Origin: Mailhella sp.
Lineage (GTDB): Bacteria > Desulfobacterota > Desulfovibrionia > Desulfovibrionales > Desulfovibrionaceae
Length of the DNA stretch: 64,000 nt
Direction of reading: 5' to 3'
Assembly: GCA_017408905.1 (NCBI GenBank)
Contig: JAFQTU010000050.1
Location: 1 to 64,000, forward strand
The notes beneath the pieces were generated by a model, which searched no databases, was not told the DNA's origin, and saw only the letters and a list, made by a program, of their open reading frames with translations. Below, in pieces: positions 50,778 to 59,877 of this stretch. Made by a program: the position numbers and the translations under genes. The stretch's first letter is position 1, and the number at the start of each line of letters is the position of its first letter.

Positions 50778-52031
50778 TTATGCTATGGTCAGGCATCCGG
50801 CCGCTTCGCCCGCAGGCACTTCGCGCTGTTCGCCGGATTCCATGTTTTTGACGATGACAGTACCAGCGGCAAGTTCGTTGGTACCGATGATAAGGGTGAA
50901 GCGGGCATTGGACTTGCCCGCCTGACGCATGGTGGCCTTCATGCTGCGGCTTTCGTAGCCCATAGTTCCGGCAAAACCGGCACGGCGCAGGCTCTGGGCA
51001 AGGCCGAAGGCGGCGTCGCGGCAGGTATCGTCGAGCACGGCCACGTAGAAATCGGGGCGCACTTCGGGCAGTTCGCGGCCTTCGAGCAGAAGGGCGAGGC
51101 GCTCCATGCCGCAGGCGAAGCCGATGCCGGGCACGGCAGGGCCGCCGAGCTGTTCCACAAGGCCGTCGTAACGGCCGCCGCCAGCCACGGACCCCTGAGA
51201 GCCTATCTCGTTGGAGACCACTTCCCACGTGGTGCGGGTATAGTAGTCGAGGCCGCGCACAAGGCGGTGGTTGATCTGGTAGGGCACGCCTTCGGCATCG
51301 AGGTGGCGGAGCACGGCGTCGAAGTGGGCCTTGCAGTCCGGGCATTCGTTCTCGAGGATGACGGGAGCGGCCGCCGTGAGCTCCTTGCAGGTGGGGACTT
51401 TGCAGTCCAGCACGCGCAGGGGATTGGTTTCCATGCGGCGCTTGCAGTCGGGGCAGAGCTTGTCCTGATCGAGGGCGGCAAGCCAGTCATGCAAGGTCTT
51501 GCGGTACTGCGGGCGGCAGGAAGCACAGCCGAGGGAGTTGATCTGCAGGGTGAGGTTCTTCAGGCCCAGCTTGCCGAGGAATTCCATCATCATGCAGATG
51601 ATCTCGGCGTCGGCTTCCGGCTCCTTGGGGCCGAGGCATTCGCAGTTGATCTGATGGAACTGGCGCATACGGCCCTTCTGGGGGCGTTCGTGACGGAACA
51701 TGGGGCCGATGGTGAAGAACTTGCTCACGGCTTCGCGGGCATGCACGCCGTTTTCGATGTAGGCGCGCATGACGCCTGCCGTGGCTTCGGGGCGCAGGGT
51801 CATGGAGCGGCCCTTGCTGTCCTGTATGCAGTACATTTCCTTCTGCACCACGTCGGTCTCGGTACCGATACCGCGGCAGAAAAGGTCGGTATATTCCATG
51901 AGGGGGGTGCGAAGTTCACCGAAACCGTAGCGGGGGAACACCTCGCGGGCCGTAGCCTCCATCATTTCGAAAAGGCGGGAAGAATCCTGAAAATGATCGG
52001 CAAAGCCCTTGATAGCCTGAATCTGTGCCAT
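50778..52031 (-). CDS. hisS: histidine--tRNA ligase
   Basis: A 417-residue class IIa synthetase. TLRPEATAGVMRAYIENGV and FRHERPQKGRMRQFHQINCE (motif 2) define the catalytic core. RGLDYYTRTTWEV is the histidine-specific HisA loop, and GGGRYDGLVEQLGGPAVPGIGFACGMERL is motif 3. The C-terminal anticodon domain starts near 325. A cysteine-rich insertion (CASCRPQ, CPDCKRR, CKVPTCKE) is typical of this branch. TGGAGT sets the ATG at 52031. First gene of the unit, with a clear promoter. Confidence 0.97.
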   Translation of the reverse strand: MAQIQAIKGFADHFQDSSRLFEMMEATAREVFPRYGFGELRTPLMEYTDLFCRGIGTETDVVQKEMYCIQDSKGRSMTLRPEATAGVMRAYIENGVHAREAVSKFFTIGPMFRHERPQKGRMRQFHQINCECLGPKEPEADAEIICMMMEFLGKLGLKNLTLQINSLGCASCRPQYRKTLHDWLAALDQDKLCPDCKRRMETNPLRVLDCKVPTCKELTAAAPVILENECPDCKAHFDAVLRHLDAEGVPYQINHRLVRGLDYYTRTTWEVVSNEIGSQGSVAGGGRYDGLVEQLGGPAVPGIGFACGMERLALLLEGRELPEVRPDFYVAVLDDTCRDAAFGLAQSLRRAGFAGTMGYESRSMKATMRQAGKSNARFTLIIGTNELAAGTVIVKNMESGEQREVPAGEAAGCLTIA

Positions 52032-52063
52032 GACTGACTCCAGCAAAATTGAAATAGCAAATC

Positions 52064-52092
52064 AGAGTAGGCCGATTTCCGCCCATTGTCAA
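52064..52092 (-). promoter_or_regulatory. sigma-70 promoter of hisS-aspS-def
   Basis: On the minus strand TTGACA (52092-52087), 17 bases, TACTCT (52069-52064), 32 bases upstream of the hisS ATG. The -35 is perfect. Confidence 0.7.
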
Positions 52093-52185
52093 AGTCTTCA
52101 AGGCCGCTGGAAGGCGAAGTTGCCCCGGAAAGAGAATCTTTTTGCCGGATGGGCGCTTTCCTTGGATTTGCATCCCTGTGATTCA

Positions 52186-52214
52186 TTGCGAAGGCTGGGG
52201 AAAAATGGCACAAT
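52186..52214 (+). promoter_or_regulatory. possible sigma-70 promoter of the kefB-dprA-xerC unit
   Basis: TTGCGA at 52186-52191, 17 bases, CACAAT at 52209-52214, about 100 bases before the antiporter ATG. Confidence 0.4.
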
Positions 52215-52315
52215 ATCCCAGTTTTTGCGCTTTGCCGCCCTGCCAGATTTTCCATCAGGCCCGCACCGGAAAGCATCCCGCTGATTTTGACCCGACTGCC
52301 GCCTCAGGTTCCGCC

Positions 52316-54346
52316 ATGGAAGAACTTATCCTGCGAGAGATATCCGTCCTTTTCCTTCTCTCCATCGTCGTCGTCCTTGTCTGCCACCGCTTCCGCCTCC
52401 CTTCCATCGTGGGCTTTCTGCTCACCGGCGTGCTCTGCGGCCCTTCCGCCCTCGGCCTCATCCCCAACAAGGAAGTGGTGGACCTTATGGCCGAAGTGGG
52501 CGTGGCCTTCCTCATGTTCACCATCGGCATGGAGCTTTCCGGCAAGGAGCTGGTGCGCATGAAGCGGCCGCTCCTGCTTGGCGGTACGGCGCAGGTCGTC
52601 CTCACGATGGCCGCCGTGTTCGGCCTTACCTTCTGGTGGAGCGGTATGCGCCTCGGGCTGGTGTACGGCTGTATGGTCACGCTTTCGTCCACGGCCATCG
52701 TGCTCAGTCTGCTCCAGCAGAAGGCGCAGATGGACTCCCCGCAGGGCCGCACCTGCCTTGCCGTGCTGATCTTTCAGGACCTTGCCATCGTCCCTATGGT
52801 GCTCATGCTCCCGCTTCTGAGCGGCGGGCTCGATGTCGATATGCATTCCATGGCCTTTGCCGCCGGCAAGGGCGTTGCCACTATCTGCGGCATCCTGCTC
52901 TTCGGCAAGTTCGTCCTGCCCAGGCTCATGTTCAGCGTGGTCCGCTCCAGAAGCCGCGAACTCATGCTGATGACCACGCTGGGCCTCTGCCTCACCGTGG
53001 CGCTCATCACCTATATGATAGGCCTTTCGCTGGCCCTCGGCGCGTTCCTTGCGGGCCTCATGCTGGCGGAATCGGAATACAGCCTGAACACGCTGGAGAC
53101 CATGCTTCCCTTCAAGGAAGTGTTTTCCAGCATCTTCTTCATGTCCGTGGGCATGCTGCTCGACGTGCAGTTCTTCGTAACCCATATCCCGGTCATCCTC
53201 GCTGTCGCTTCGGCCATCATCGCAGTGAAGATACTGATGACCATGCCTGCCGTGCTGGCCCTGAACTATTCCCTGCGCACGGCCCTGCTGGTGGCCTTCA
53301 GCCTTGCCCAGGTGGGTGAATTCTCCTTCGTGCTGGCCAAGTCCGCCCTTGGCCTCGGCCTGCTCGACGACAGCTCCTATCAGGTCTTCCTTGCCTCCAG
53401 CATTTTCACCATGGTGCTCACGCCCCTGCTCATCGGCGCGGCTCCGTCTGCGGCAAAGCTGTTCCTCTGCCGCTGGGGGCTTTCCAAGGACTGCCCCGAC
53501 AGCAGCCAGCCCTCGCCCGATGAAGCCGACATGGAAGAGGCGAACGAAGGCGGCATCATACGCGACGGCCGCCTGCTCAAGGACCACCTCATCATCATCG
53601 GCTTCGGCATAGGCGGCAAGATCATGGCCCGGGGCGCAAAGGCCTGCGGCATCCCCTATGTCATCTCCGAAATGAACCCCGACACCGTGGCCCGCTACCG
53701 CGACAGCGAACCCATACGCCACGGCGACGCCTCCTTCCCTCTGGTCCTCGAGCACCTCGGCGTAGCCACGGCCCGCGCCCTCACCCTGCTCATCTCCGAT
53801 CCGGCAGGCGGCCGGGGCATCATCGCCAACGCCCGAGCCATGAACCCTTCGCTTTACATCATCGTGCGCACGCGCTACCTCGGCAATATCGACCATTACC
53901 GCGAGCTGGGCGCGGATGAAGTCATCCCCGAAGAATTCGAGACCTCGCTGGAAGTCTTTGCCCGCGTGCTGAACCGCTATCTCGTGCCCCGTCAGGATAT
54001 CGACCGCTACGTCACCGCCATACGCCGCGAAAACTACGGCATGGCCCGCCGCCTCGACATGGGCGGCTCCATCATGCAGAGCCTGCCTGACCTTCAGCTC
54101 ACGGCGCTGACCGTGGAAGAAGGCTCCCCTCTGGCAGGAAAGACCCTTGGTGAAGCAGCCCTGCGCCGCGAACACAGCGTTACCGTAGCCGGCCTGCGCC
54201 GCAGCGAAGAGATAGACCAGAGCCCCAACGCCAATACCCTGATGCTCCCCGGCGACATCGTGTACCTGCTTGCCACGCAGGAAGCCATCAATGCCGCCGC
54301 CGGGCTCTTCCTCAGGGAAGAGACAGCCGAAACCAAGGAAGACTGA
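52316..54346 (+). CDS. KefB/CPA2-type cation:proton antiporter with TrkA (RCK) domains
   Basis: 676 residues. Residues 1 to about 385 form a 12- to 13-helix CPA2 exchanger (LPSIVGFLLTGVLCGPSALGLIPN near 27-50; LSSTAIVLSLL; VLIFQDLAIVPMVLMLP with the ion-binding Asp). A TrkA-N/RCK domain begins LLKDHLIIIGFGIGGKIMARGAKA and would bind NAD(H) or a nucleotide. A TrkA-C domain (LTALTVEEGSPLAGKTLGEAALR) ends the protein. These antiporters handle potassium or sodium and gate on ligand binding. ATG 52316 is the first in-frame start before the first helix. Its stop overlaps dprA by TGATG. Confidence 0.88.
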   Translation: MEELILREISVLFLLSIVVVLVCHRFRLPSIVGFLLTGVLCGPSALGLIPNKEVVDLMAEVGVAFLMFTIGMELSGKELVRMKRPLLLGGTAQVVLTMAAVFGLTFWWSGMRLGLVYGCMVTLSSTAIVLSLLQQKAQMDSPQGRTCLAVLIFQDLAIVPMVLMLPLLSGGLDVDMHSMAFAAGKGVATICGILLFGKFVLPRLMFSVVRSRSRELMLMTTLGLCLTVALITYMIGLSLALGAFLAGLMLAESEYSLNTLETMLPFKEVFSSIFFMSVGMLLDVQFFVTHIPVILAVASAIIAVKILMTMPAVLALNYSLRTALLVAFSLAQVGEFSFVLAKSALGLGLLDDSSYQVFLASSIFTMVLTPLLIGAAPSAAKLFLCRWGLSKDCPDSSQPSPDEADMEEANEGGIIRDGRLLKDHLIIIGFGIGGKIMARGAKACGIPYVISEMNPDTVARYRDSEPIRHGDASFPLVLEHLGVATARALTLLISDPAGGRGIIANARAMNPSLYIIVRTRYLGNIDHYRELGADEVIPEEFETSLEVFARVLNRYLVPRQDIDRYVTAIRRENYGMARRLDMGGSIMQSLPDLQLTALTVEEGSPLAGKTLGEAALRREHSVTVAGLRRSEEIDQSPNANTLMLPGDIVYLLATQEAINAAAGLFLREETAETKED

Positions 54347-55638
54347 TGCCGGACAGCCTCGCCAGAACTGCCGTTCTGCCGCCCCCTGCGGCGCACTGCC
54401 CTTCCGCGCTGGAAGCGCTGGATGAGGACGGGCGCAGGGAATACTGGGCGGCTCTGGCCTTGCGCTGGACAAGGGACCTGAGTTCGCTGGACGCCGCAAA
54501 ACTGCTCCGGCATTTCGGTTCGGCCTATGCCGCACTTCAAAACATCCCGCACTGGCCCGACGCCGGTGTGCCCCTGCGGAAAGCCGCGCATTACCGCGAT
54601 GAAAGCTGGCGAAAAAAAGCCCGGCCGGAATGGGAGTCGGCCAGAACGCTGAAAGGCCGCATCGTCCTCTGGACCGACAGGCATTACCCGGCACAGCTCA
54701 AAGAAGTGGATGCCGCCCCTGCCCTCCTCTATGCCGTGGGCGATCTTTCCCTGCTCAACGCTCCCTGCGTGGCCATCGTCGGTTCCCGCAAATGTTCTCA
54801 GACCGCTCAGGACTTCGCCGATATCATCGCTGAAGACCTTTCGAAGGCTGGCGTGACCGTGGTCTCCGGCCTTGCCTTCGGCATAGACGGAAGGGCCCAG
54901 CGCTCCGCCCTTCGCGGCACGGGGCGCACCATCGCCGTTCTGGGCGGCGGTGTGGATGTCCCCTACCCTGCCACGCACACCGAACTTTTCGGCAAGGTGG
55001 CGGAATCCGGCCTCCTTGTCAGCGAATTTCCCCCCGGCATGAAGCCCCGGGCTGGATTCTTCCCGGTGCGCAACCGTATCATCAGCGGCCTTTCGCTGGG
55101 CGTGCTGGTCGTGGAAGCCCTGAGCGAGAAAAGCGGCAGTCTCATCACAGCCAGACTTGCCGCCGAACAGGGGCGCAACGTCTATGTGCCTGCGCCAGAC
55201 GCCTTGCACGGTCTTTACGCGGAAGGCACGAAAAAACTGCTCATGGACGGAGCCTTCCCCATCTACAGGGCCGACGATCTCCTTGCCGACCTCATGCCAC
55301 ATCTGCGGCAGGCGCTGAACGCCATGCCTTCGCCGAAGCGCATCCTTGAAAAAGAAACGCCTGTGCCTCCTGCTTCTTCTGCGCCCTGCCCTGCCGAGCC
55401 TGAACGAGAACACCGTCCCACACTTTCTGAACGCCCCCTGCCCTCTCCGGGGAACGACGAGGACGCCCTTCTCGCCTTGCTCCATGCCGCGCCGCTCTGC
55501 CCGGACGACCTGCTCCTTGCCCTGCAGGAAAACGACGGAAGCTGGAATGCGCCGCGTATGCTCTCCGCCCTTATGATGCTGGAAGTCAAAGGGCAGGTAC
55601 GCCGCCTTGCCGATTCCCGCTACGAGGTGCGCCCGTGA
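54346..55638 (+). CDS. dprA: DNA-processing protein DprA (Smf)
   Basis: A 430-residue protein that binds single-stranded DNA and loads RecA during uptake of foreign DNA. An N-terminal SAM-like region to about 95 precedes the Rossmann core: CVAIVGSRKCSQTAQ, GVTVVSGLAFGIDGRAQRSAL, VLGGGVDVPYP and GFFPVRNRIISGLSLGVLVVEA, all diagnostic. A proline-rich linker (about 330-370) leads to a C-terminal winged-helix DprA domain. It overlaps both the antiporter and the xerC starts. Common even in bacteria not known to be competent. Confidence 0.95.
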   Translation: MPDSLARTAVLPPPAAHCPSALEALDEDGRREYWAALALRWTRDLSSLDAAKLLRHFGSAYAALQNIPHWPDAGVPLRKAAHYRDESWRKKARPEWESARTLKGRIVLWTDRHYPAQLKEVDAAPALLYAVGDLSLLNAPCVAIVGSRKCSQTAQDFADIIAEDLSKAGVTVVSGLAFGIDGRAQRSALRGTGRTIAVLGGGVDVPYPATHTELFGKVAESGLLVSEFPPGMKPRAGFFPVRNRIISGLSLGVLVVEALSEKSGSLITARLAAEQGRNVYVPAPDALHGLYAEGTKKLLMDGAFPIYRADDLLADLMPHLRQALNAMPSPKRILEKETPVPPASSAPCPAEPEREHRPTLSERPLPSPGNDEDALLALLHAAPLCPDDLLLALQENDGSWNAPRMLSALMMLEVKGQVRRLADSRYEVRP

Positions 55639-56597
55639 GACGCATCGAAGCCATAGCCGCCCAGCTTCCCGACAATGCCAGACTCTTTCTGGCATGGCTG
55701 GAATATCAGAAGGGCGCTTCGGAAGCCACGGTGGAGGCGTATGCGCAGGATATCCTGGACTTCGAGCAGTATCTGGACGAATTCGGAGTTTCGCTTGCCG
55801 CTCCTGCGGATATCGACAAGCAGATGGTGCAGGGCTTCACGGCGCATCTGTTCCGCAAGGGCATAGCCCCCAGCTCCCGCGCGCGCAAGCTGTCCGCCCT
55901 GCGGACGCTCTTCCGCCATCTCCAGCGCCTGCACAAGATAGAGGCCGACCCTGCGGCAGGCGTACGCAATCCCAAGCAGGATCAGCGCCACCCCGCCATG
56001 CTCAATGTCGATCAGATGTTCACCCTGCTGGCCGAAGCCGGGGAGGACGCAAGCGCCCCTGCCACGGTCTCCAGCCCTGAAGAGGTCATGGCCCTGCGGG
56101 ACAAGGCCCTGCTGGAACTGCTCTACGGTTCGGGCCTGCGCATCTCGGAAGCGCTCGACCTTGATGTGGACGACATTCGCCCCGGCTCTGCGGCCCTGCT
56201 CGTCATGGGTAAGGGCTCGAAACAGCGGCGGATACTTCTCAGCGATACCTGTATGGCCGCCCTTGCCCGGTGGATGGCCGCCCGGGAGCAGGTTCCGCCC
56301 CAGCACGGCGAACAGGCCGTTTTTCTTGGCAGACGCGGCAAAAGGCTGGACCGCAGGCAGGCGGCCCGCATCCTTGACGAACACGCCAAGCTGGCAGGCA
56401 TCCCCCAGCACGTTTCGCCGCACGATATGCGCCATTCCTTTGCCACGCATATGCTGGAAAGCGGGGCCGACCTGCGCGCCGTTCAGGAGCTTCTCGGCCA
56501 CAGCCGCATCTCCACCACCCAGCGCTACACGCATCTTGACCTCAACGCCCTCACCCGCATCTACGACGCCGCACACCCCCTTTCCCGCAAAAAGTAA
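55635..56597 (+). CDS. xerC: tyrosine recombinase XerC/XerD
   Basis: A 320-residue site-specific recombinase that resolves chromosome dimers at dif. The N-terminal SAM-like core-binding domain (LFLAWLEYQKGASEATVEAYAQDILDFEQYL) is followed by a catalytic domain with Arg in YGSGLRISEALDL, Lys in GKGSKQRRI, HDMRHSFATHML (His and Arg), GHSRISTTQRYTH (His and the nucleophile Tyr). It starts with GTG overlapping the dprA stop (GTGA). XerC and XerD cannot be separated with certainty; linkage to dprA favours XerC. Confidence 0.9.
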   Translation: MRRIEAIAAQLPDNARLFLAWLEYQKGASEATVEAYAQDILDFEQYLDEFGVSLAAPADIDKQMVQGFTAHLFRKGIAPSSRARKLSALRTLFRHLQRLHKIEADPAAGVRNPKQDQRHPAMLNVDQMFTLLAEAGEDASAPATVSSPEEVMALRDKALLELLYGSGLRISEALDLDVDDIRPGSAALLVMGKGSKQRRILLSDTCMAALARWMAAREQVPPQHGEQAVFLGRRGKRLDRRQAARILDEHAKLAGIPQHVSPHDMRHSFATHMLESGADLRAVQELLGHSRISTTQRYTHLDLNALTRIYDAAHPLSRKK

Positions 56598-56645
56598 ACG
56601 CCTGCACGTTTCCGCACAGGCGCTTACGGGGACTATGATTTTTTG
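56594..56645. terminator. probable terminator between xerC and apbE
   Basis: GTAA-CGCCTG and CAGGCG-TTAC (56594-56604 with 56617-56627) form a stem that includes the xerC stop codon. A T6 run follows about ten bases later. Converging genes share it. Confidence 0.45.
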
Positions 56646-56653
56646 CTGAAGGC

Positions 56654-57613
56654 TCAGGCCCAGCGGCTGGAACGATGCACGCTTCCGTCAGGCATGATGA
56701 GGCAGCAGGCCGTGTGCGGCATACGCTCGATGAAGGCCATAGGTTCTGCCATGACGCAGAGCGCCGTGGCCAGAGCGTCGGCTTCCATCGCCGTGGGGGC
56801 GATGACCGTCGCGCTCACGGGGCGGATGCCCGTACGGCCCAGCGGGTCGATCAGGTGGCTGGTTCCCCGGGCGGCGGATTCGTAATTGCCGGAAGTCGCC
56901 ATAGCCTGCCCCTTCAGGGCGCAGACAGCGGGATAGGCGGTCTTGCCTTCGTACTTGCCGGGGTTCTCCACGGCCACCTTCCACGGCTTTCCGGCCTTGG
57001 AGCCGTGGGCAACGATGTCGCCGCCGGCATTGATGAGGAAATCGCGCACACCGGCACGGAGCAGATGCTTGGTGCCCAGATCGGCAATGTAGCCCTTGGC
57101 GATGCCGTCAAGGCTCATCTTCATGCCGGAGCGTTCAAAGCGGACGGAGGAACCGTCGATGCGCACACGCCCCATGCCCACCAGAGCGCGGGCTTCCTTC
57201 GCGTCGGCCCCGCTGTTCATGGCTTCCAGCATGGGGAGCACCGTGGGGTCGAAGGCTCCGGCTGTGCGCTGATGGATGCGCGAGGCGGCAAGGATGACTT
57301 CCGTGGCTTCGGCGGGCATATCGCGGAGCGCTCCGGCCGTATTGAGCTGGCCGAGGGCGGAAGCGCTGTCGAAGCGGGTAAGCAGGGCTTCGGCACGGGC
57401 CATAGCGCTGAACGCGCCAGCCACAGCTTCGGCCGCGCGGCTCTCGCCGAGCCCATAGGTCGTTACCGAAACGAAAGTCCCCATCATAAGGCGGGTATCG
57501 GTGTGCAGGGCAGTCTTCATGCCGCCCTGCATGGAGGCAAAGGCAGGGAAGGGAACAGCGGCCAGCACGGCAGCTCCGGCGAGCTGTTTGAGGAAGGAAC
57601 GGCGGTCGATCAT
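56654..57613 (-). CDS. apbE: FAD:protein FMN transferase ApbE
   Basis: A 319-residue exported flavin transferase that attaches FMN to threonine in RnfG and RnfD. The start MIDRRSFLKQLAGAAVLAAVPFPAFA has a twin-Arg-like motif and hydrophobic core, so it is exported. FVSVTTYG, GAFDPTVLPM, MKMSLDGIAKGYIAD, FLINAGGDIVAHG and TSHLIDPLGRTGI (metal site) are ApbE landmarks. GAGGT sets the start at 57613. It is the last gene of the Rnf operon, where its substrates are encoded. Confidence 0.94.
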   Translation of the reverse strand: MIDRRSFLKQLAGAAVLAAVPFPAFASMQGGMKTALHTDTRLMMGTFVSVTTYGLGESRAAEAVAGAFSAMARAEALLTRFDSASALGQLNTAGALRDMPAEATEVILAASRIHQRTAGAFDPTVLPMLEAMNSGADAKEARALVGMGRVRIDGSSVRFERSGMKMSLDGIAKGYIADLGTKHLLRAGVRDFLINAGGDIVAHGSKAGKPWKVAVENPGKYEGKTAYPAVCALKGQAMATSGNYESAARGTSHLIDPLGRTGIRPVSATVIAPTAMEADALATALCVMAEPMAFIERMPHTACCLIMPDGSVHRSSRWA

Positions 57614-57635
57614 ACGTACCTCTATGACGTGTGCC

Positions 57636-58508
57636 TTAGGCGGCAGGCTGGCTGTTTTCCTGAGCGGGAGCCTCGGCGGCAGGAGCGGCCTCAGCAGGCA
57701 GGGACACATGGCGGAGATGGATGATGTGGCGGGGGCATCCCTTGGCGCAGGCCTGATCGCAGTCGCCTTCGTAGTTGAGGCAGGCCATGTGGTCGATGAC
57801 GATCTTGTCGCCCTGCATGGAAATAGCCTTGGCCGGGCAGAGCTTCACACACTTGGAGCAGTGGATGCAGCCCACGGAGCAGACGTCCATGACGGCCTTG
57901 CCCTTATCCTGCGTGGAGCAGGAAATGGCGACCTTGGCGCGCTTGGGGATGAGCTCGAGCACGCCGCGGGGGCAGGCCTTCACGCAGGAGCCGCAGCCCG
58001 TGCAGACCTGAGAGTTCACCTTGGCCACACCGTCGGCAAGGTAGATGCCGTCGAAGGAGCAGACCTTCACGCAGTCGCCGAAGCCGAGGCAGGAATACGT
58101 GCACTGGTCGGCGCCACGATGCAGGGCGGCCACGGCGGCACAGGTGGAAATGCCCTGATAGTCGAAGCGGCGCTGGACCTTGCCGTGGTTCTTGTCACAG
58201 CGGCGGTACACGCGCAGGGGTTCCATTTCTGCCGTGAGCTTGCCGGTGAGTTCGCCGATGGCGGCGGCGCACTGGGGGCCGCCCACCACGCAGAGGTTGG
58301 GGGAAACGGAATCGTCGTTCACCACGGCCACGGCATAGCCTTCACAGCCGGCGTAGCCGCAGCCGCCGCAGTTGGCACCGGGCAGGGTCTCGCAGATCTG
58401 TTCCACACGGGGATCTTCCGGAACCGCGAACACTTTCGACGCCATAGCCAGAAGGGCCGCAGCCACGAGCCCAAGGCCGGTCAATGCTATTACAGAGGTA
58501 AGGACCAT
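57636..58508 (-). CDS. rnfB: Rnf complex ferredoxin subunit RnfB
   Basis: A 290-residue iron-sulfur subunit, entry point for electrons from ferredoxin. An N-terminal membrane helix (about 4-27) precedes the cluster motif CETLPGANCGGCGYAGC (Cys39, 47, 50, 55). Several ferredoxin-type 4Fe-4S motifs follow, including CSFDG/CTGCGSCVKACP, CSVGCIHCSKCVKLCP and CDQACAKGCP. The C-terminus is an Ala/Glu/Pro tail. It lies between rnfA and apbE. Confidence 0.95.
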   Translation of the reverse strand: MVLTSVIALTGLGLVAAALLAMASKVFAVPEDPRVEQICETLPGANCGGCGYAGCEGYAVAVVNDDSVSPNLCVVGGPQCAAAIGELTGKLTAEMEPLRVYRRCDKNHGKVQRRFDYQGISTCAAVAALHRGADQCTYSCLGFGDCVKVCSFDGIYLADGVAKVNSQVCTGCGSCVKACPRGVLELIPKRAKVAISCSTQDKGKAVMDVCSVGCIHCSKCVKLCPAKAISMQGDKIVIDHMACLNYEGDCDQACAKGCPRHIIHLRHVSLPAEAAPAAEAPAQENSQPAA

Positions 58509-58551
58509 ATTTCTTTCCTTGTATCCTGAAAGCGTTTAGAGGACGTACGGC

Positions 58552-59124
58552 TTAGACCATGCCCTTGAAGGCCATGAAGGTAAGGGCCATGATGCCGGCC
58601 ATGAGCAGGGCGATGGGGGTTCCCTGCATGGCCTTGGGCACGCGGCAGGTCTCAAGGCGTTCGCGCACACCGGCCATGAGGATCAGGGCCAGCAGGAAGC
58701 CTGCACCGGTGGCGAAGGCGTAGATAAGGGAGTCGATCAGGCCGAGCTCGTCGCGCTGGACCATGAGGGTGACGCCCATCACGCAGCAGTTGGTGGTGAT
58801 GAGGGGCAGGAAGATGCCCAGCGAGGCGTACAGCGGGGGAATGGCCTTCTTGAGGAACATTTCCACGAACTGCACCAGCGCGGCGATGATAAGGATGAAG
58901 GCCAGCGTCTGCAGGTAGCCGAGGCCGAAGGGGTTGAGCAGATACTTCTGCGCCACCCAGGTGAACATGGTGGCCATGACCGTTACGAAGATAACGGCCG
59001 AGCCCATGCCGATGGCCACGCCTTTTTCCTTGGAACAGCCCACGTAGGGGCACTGGCCAAGGTTCTGCGACAGAACGATGTTATTGACAAATATAGCGGA
59101 AACAAACACTTCGAAGATGCTCAT
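58552..59124 (-). CDS. rnfA: Rnf complex membrane subunit RnfA
   Basis: A 190-residue protein with six membrane helices, homologous to NqrE. FVSAIFVNNIVLSQNLGQCPYVGCSKEKG and GIFLPLITTNCCVMGVTLM carry the paired cysteines that, with RnfE, bind a membrane-embedded iron-sulfur cluster. LLALILMAGVRERLE is also conserved. Correct length and order in the operon (E-A-B). Confidence 0.96.
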   Translation of the reverse strand: MSIFEVFVSAIFVNNIVLSQNLGQCPYVGCSKEKGVAIGMGSAVIFVTVMATMFTWVAQKYLLNPFGLGYLQTLAFILIIAALVQFVEMFLKKAIPPLYASLGIFLPLITTNCCVMGVTLMVQRDELGLIDSLIYAFATGAGFLLALILMAGVRERLETCRVPKAMQGTPIALLMAGIMALTFMAFKGMV

Positions 59125-59168
59125 CAGAGTTCTCCTGTATTCCTTTGCATCGTAGCCGGGCCAGAGGC

Positions 59169-59867
59169 TCAGCCCTTGTTCTGGCCGCTGGAGCAGCCGG
59201 GGCAGGCACCGCCGCAGCTAGGCATCTGCGAGGCATGGAGAAGAACGAAGGGAGTGGACTCGTTCCTTCTCTTGATCTGCCAATGGGTCATGAAGTTCAT
59301 CAGGGCGAGGATGAGGCCAAGGCAGATGAACGCGCCGGGAGCTTCGACCATGATGGTGAAGGGCTCGAAGCCTTCCCACATGATGAACTTGCCGAACAGC
59401 GTGCCCGCGCCCAGAAGTTCACGGATGGCGCCGAGGAAGGTCAGCGACATGGTGAAGCCGAGGCCCATGCCGATACCGTCGGCAATGGCCAGATGCACAG
59501 GGTTCTTGGAGGCGAAGGCTTCCGCGCGGCCAAGGATGATACAGTTCACCACGATGAGCGGCACGAAGATGCCGAGCTGGAGATACAAAGGATAGACATA
59601 GGCCTGCATGAGCAGTTCCACGGCCACCACCAGCGTGGCGGAAATAGTGATGAAGCAGGCGATGCGCACCTTCTTGGGGATGAAATTACGCACGGCGGAA
59701 ATGATGGCATTGGAAAGCACGAGCACGAAGAGCACGGCTATGCCCATGCCGAGGCCGTTCTCGGCATTCTTGGTTACGGCCAGTACGGGGCAGAGGCCCA
59801 GCATCACGCGGAAGGGAGGGATCTCTCTCCACAGGCCCTTGGTCAGTTCCTGAATAAAGCGCTGCAT
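59169..59867 (-). CDS. rnfE: Rnf complex membrane subunit RnfE
   Basis: A 232-residue partner of RnfA (NqrD homologue) with six helices. FRVMLGLCPVLAVTKNAENGLGMG and LGIFVPLIVVNCIILGRAEAFASKN hold the conserved Cys residues for the shared cluster. ADGIGMGLGFTMSLTFLGAIRELLG is diagnostic. The C-terminal tail, CGGACPGCSSGQNKG, is an extra Cys-rich extension. AAGGAG fixes the start at 59867; the upstream extension overlaps rnfG. Confidence 0.95.
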   Translation of the reverse strand: MQRFIQELTKGLWREIPPFRVMLGLCPVLAVTKNAENGLGMGIAVLFVLVLSNAIISAVRNFIPKKVRIACFITISATLVVAVELLMQAYVYPLYLQLGIFVPLIVVNCIILGRAEAFASKNPVHLAIADGIGMGLGFTMSLTFLGAIRELLGAGTLFGKFIMWEGFEPFTIMVEAPGAFICLGLILALMNFMTHWQIKRRNESTPFVLLHASQMPSCGGACPGCSSGQNKG

Positions 59868-59877
59868 GAGAACTCCT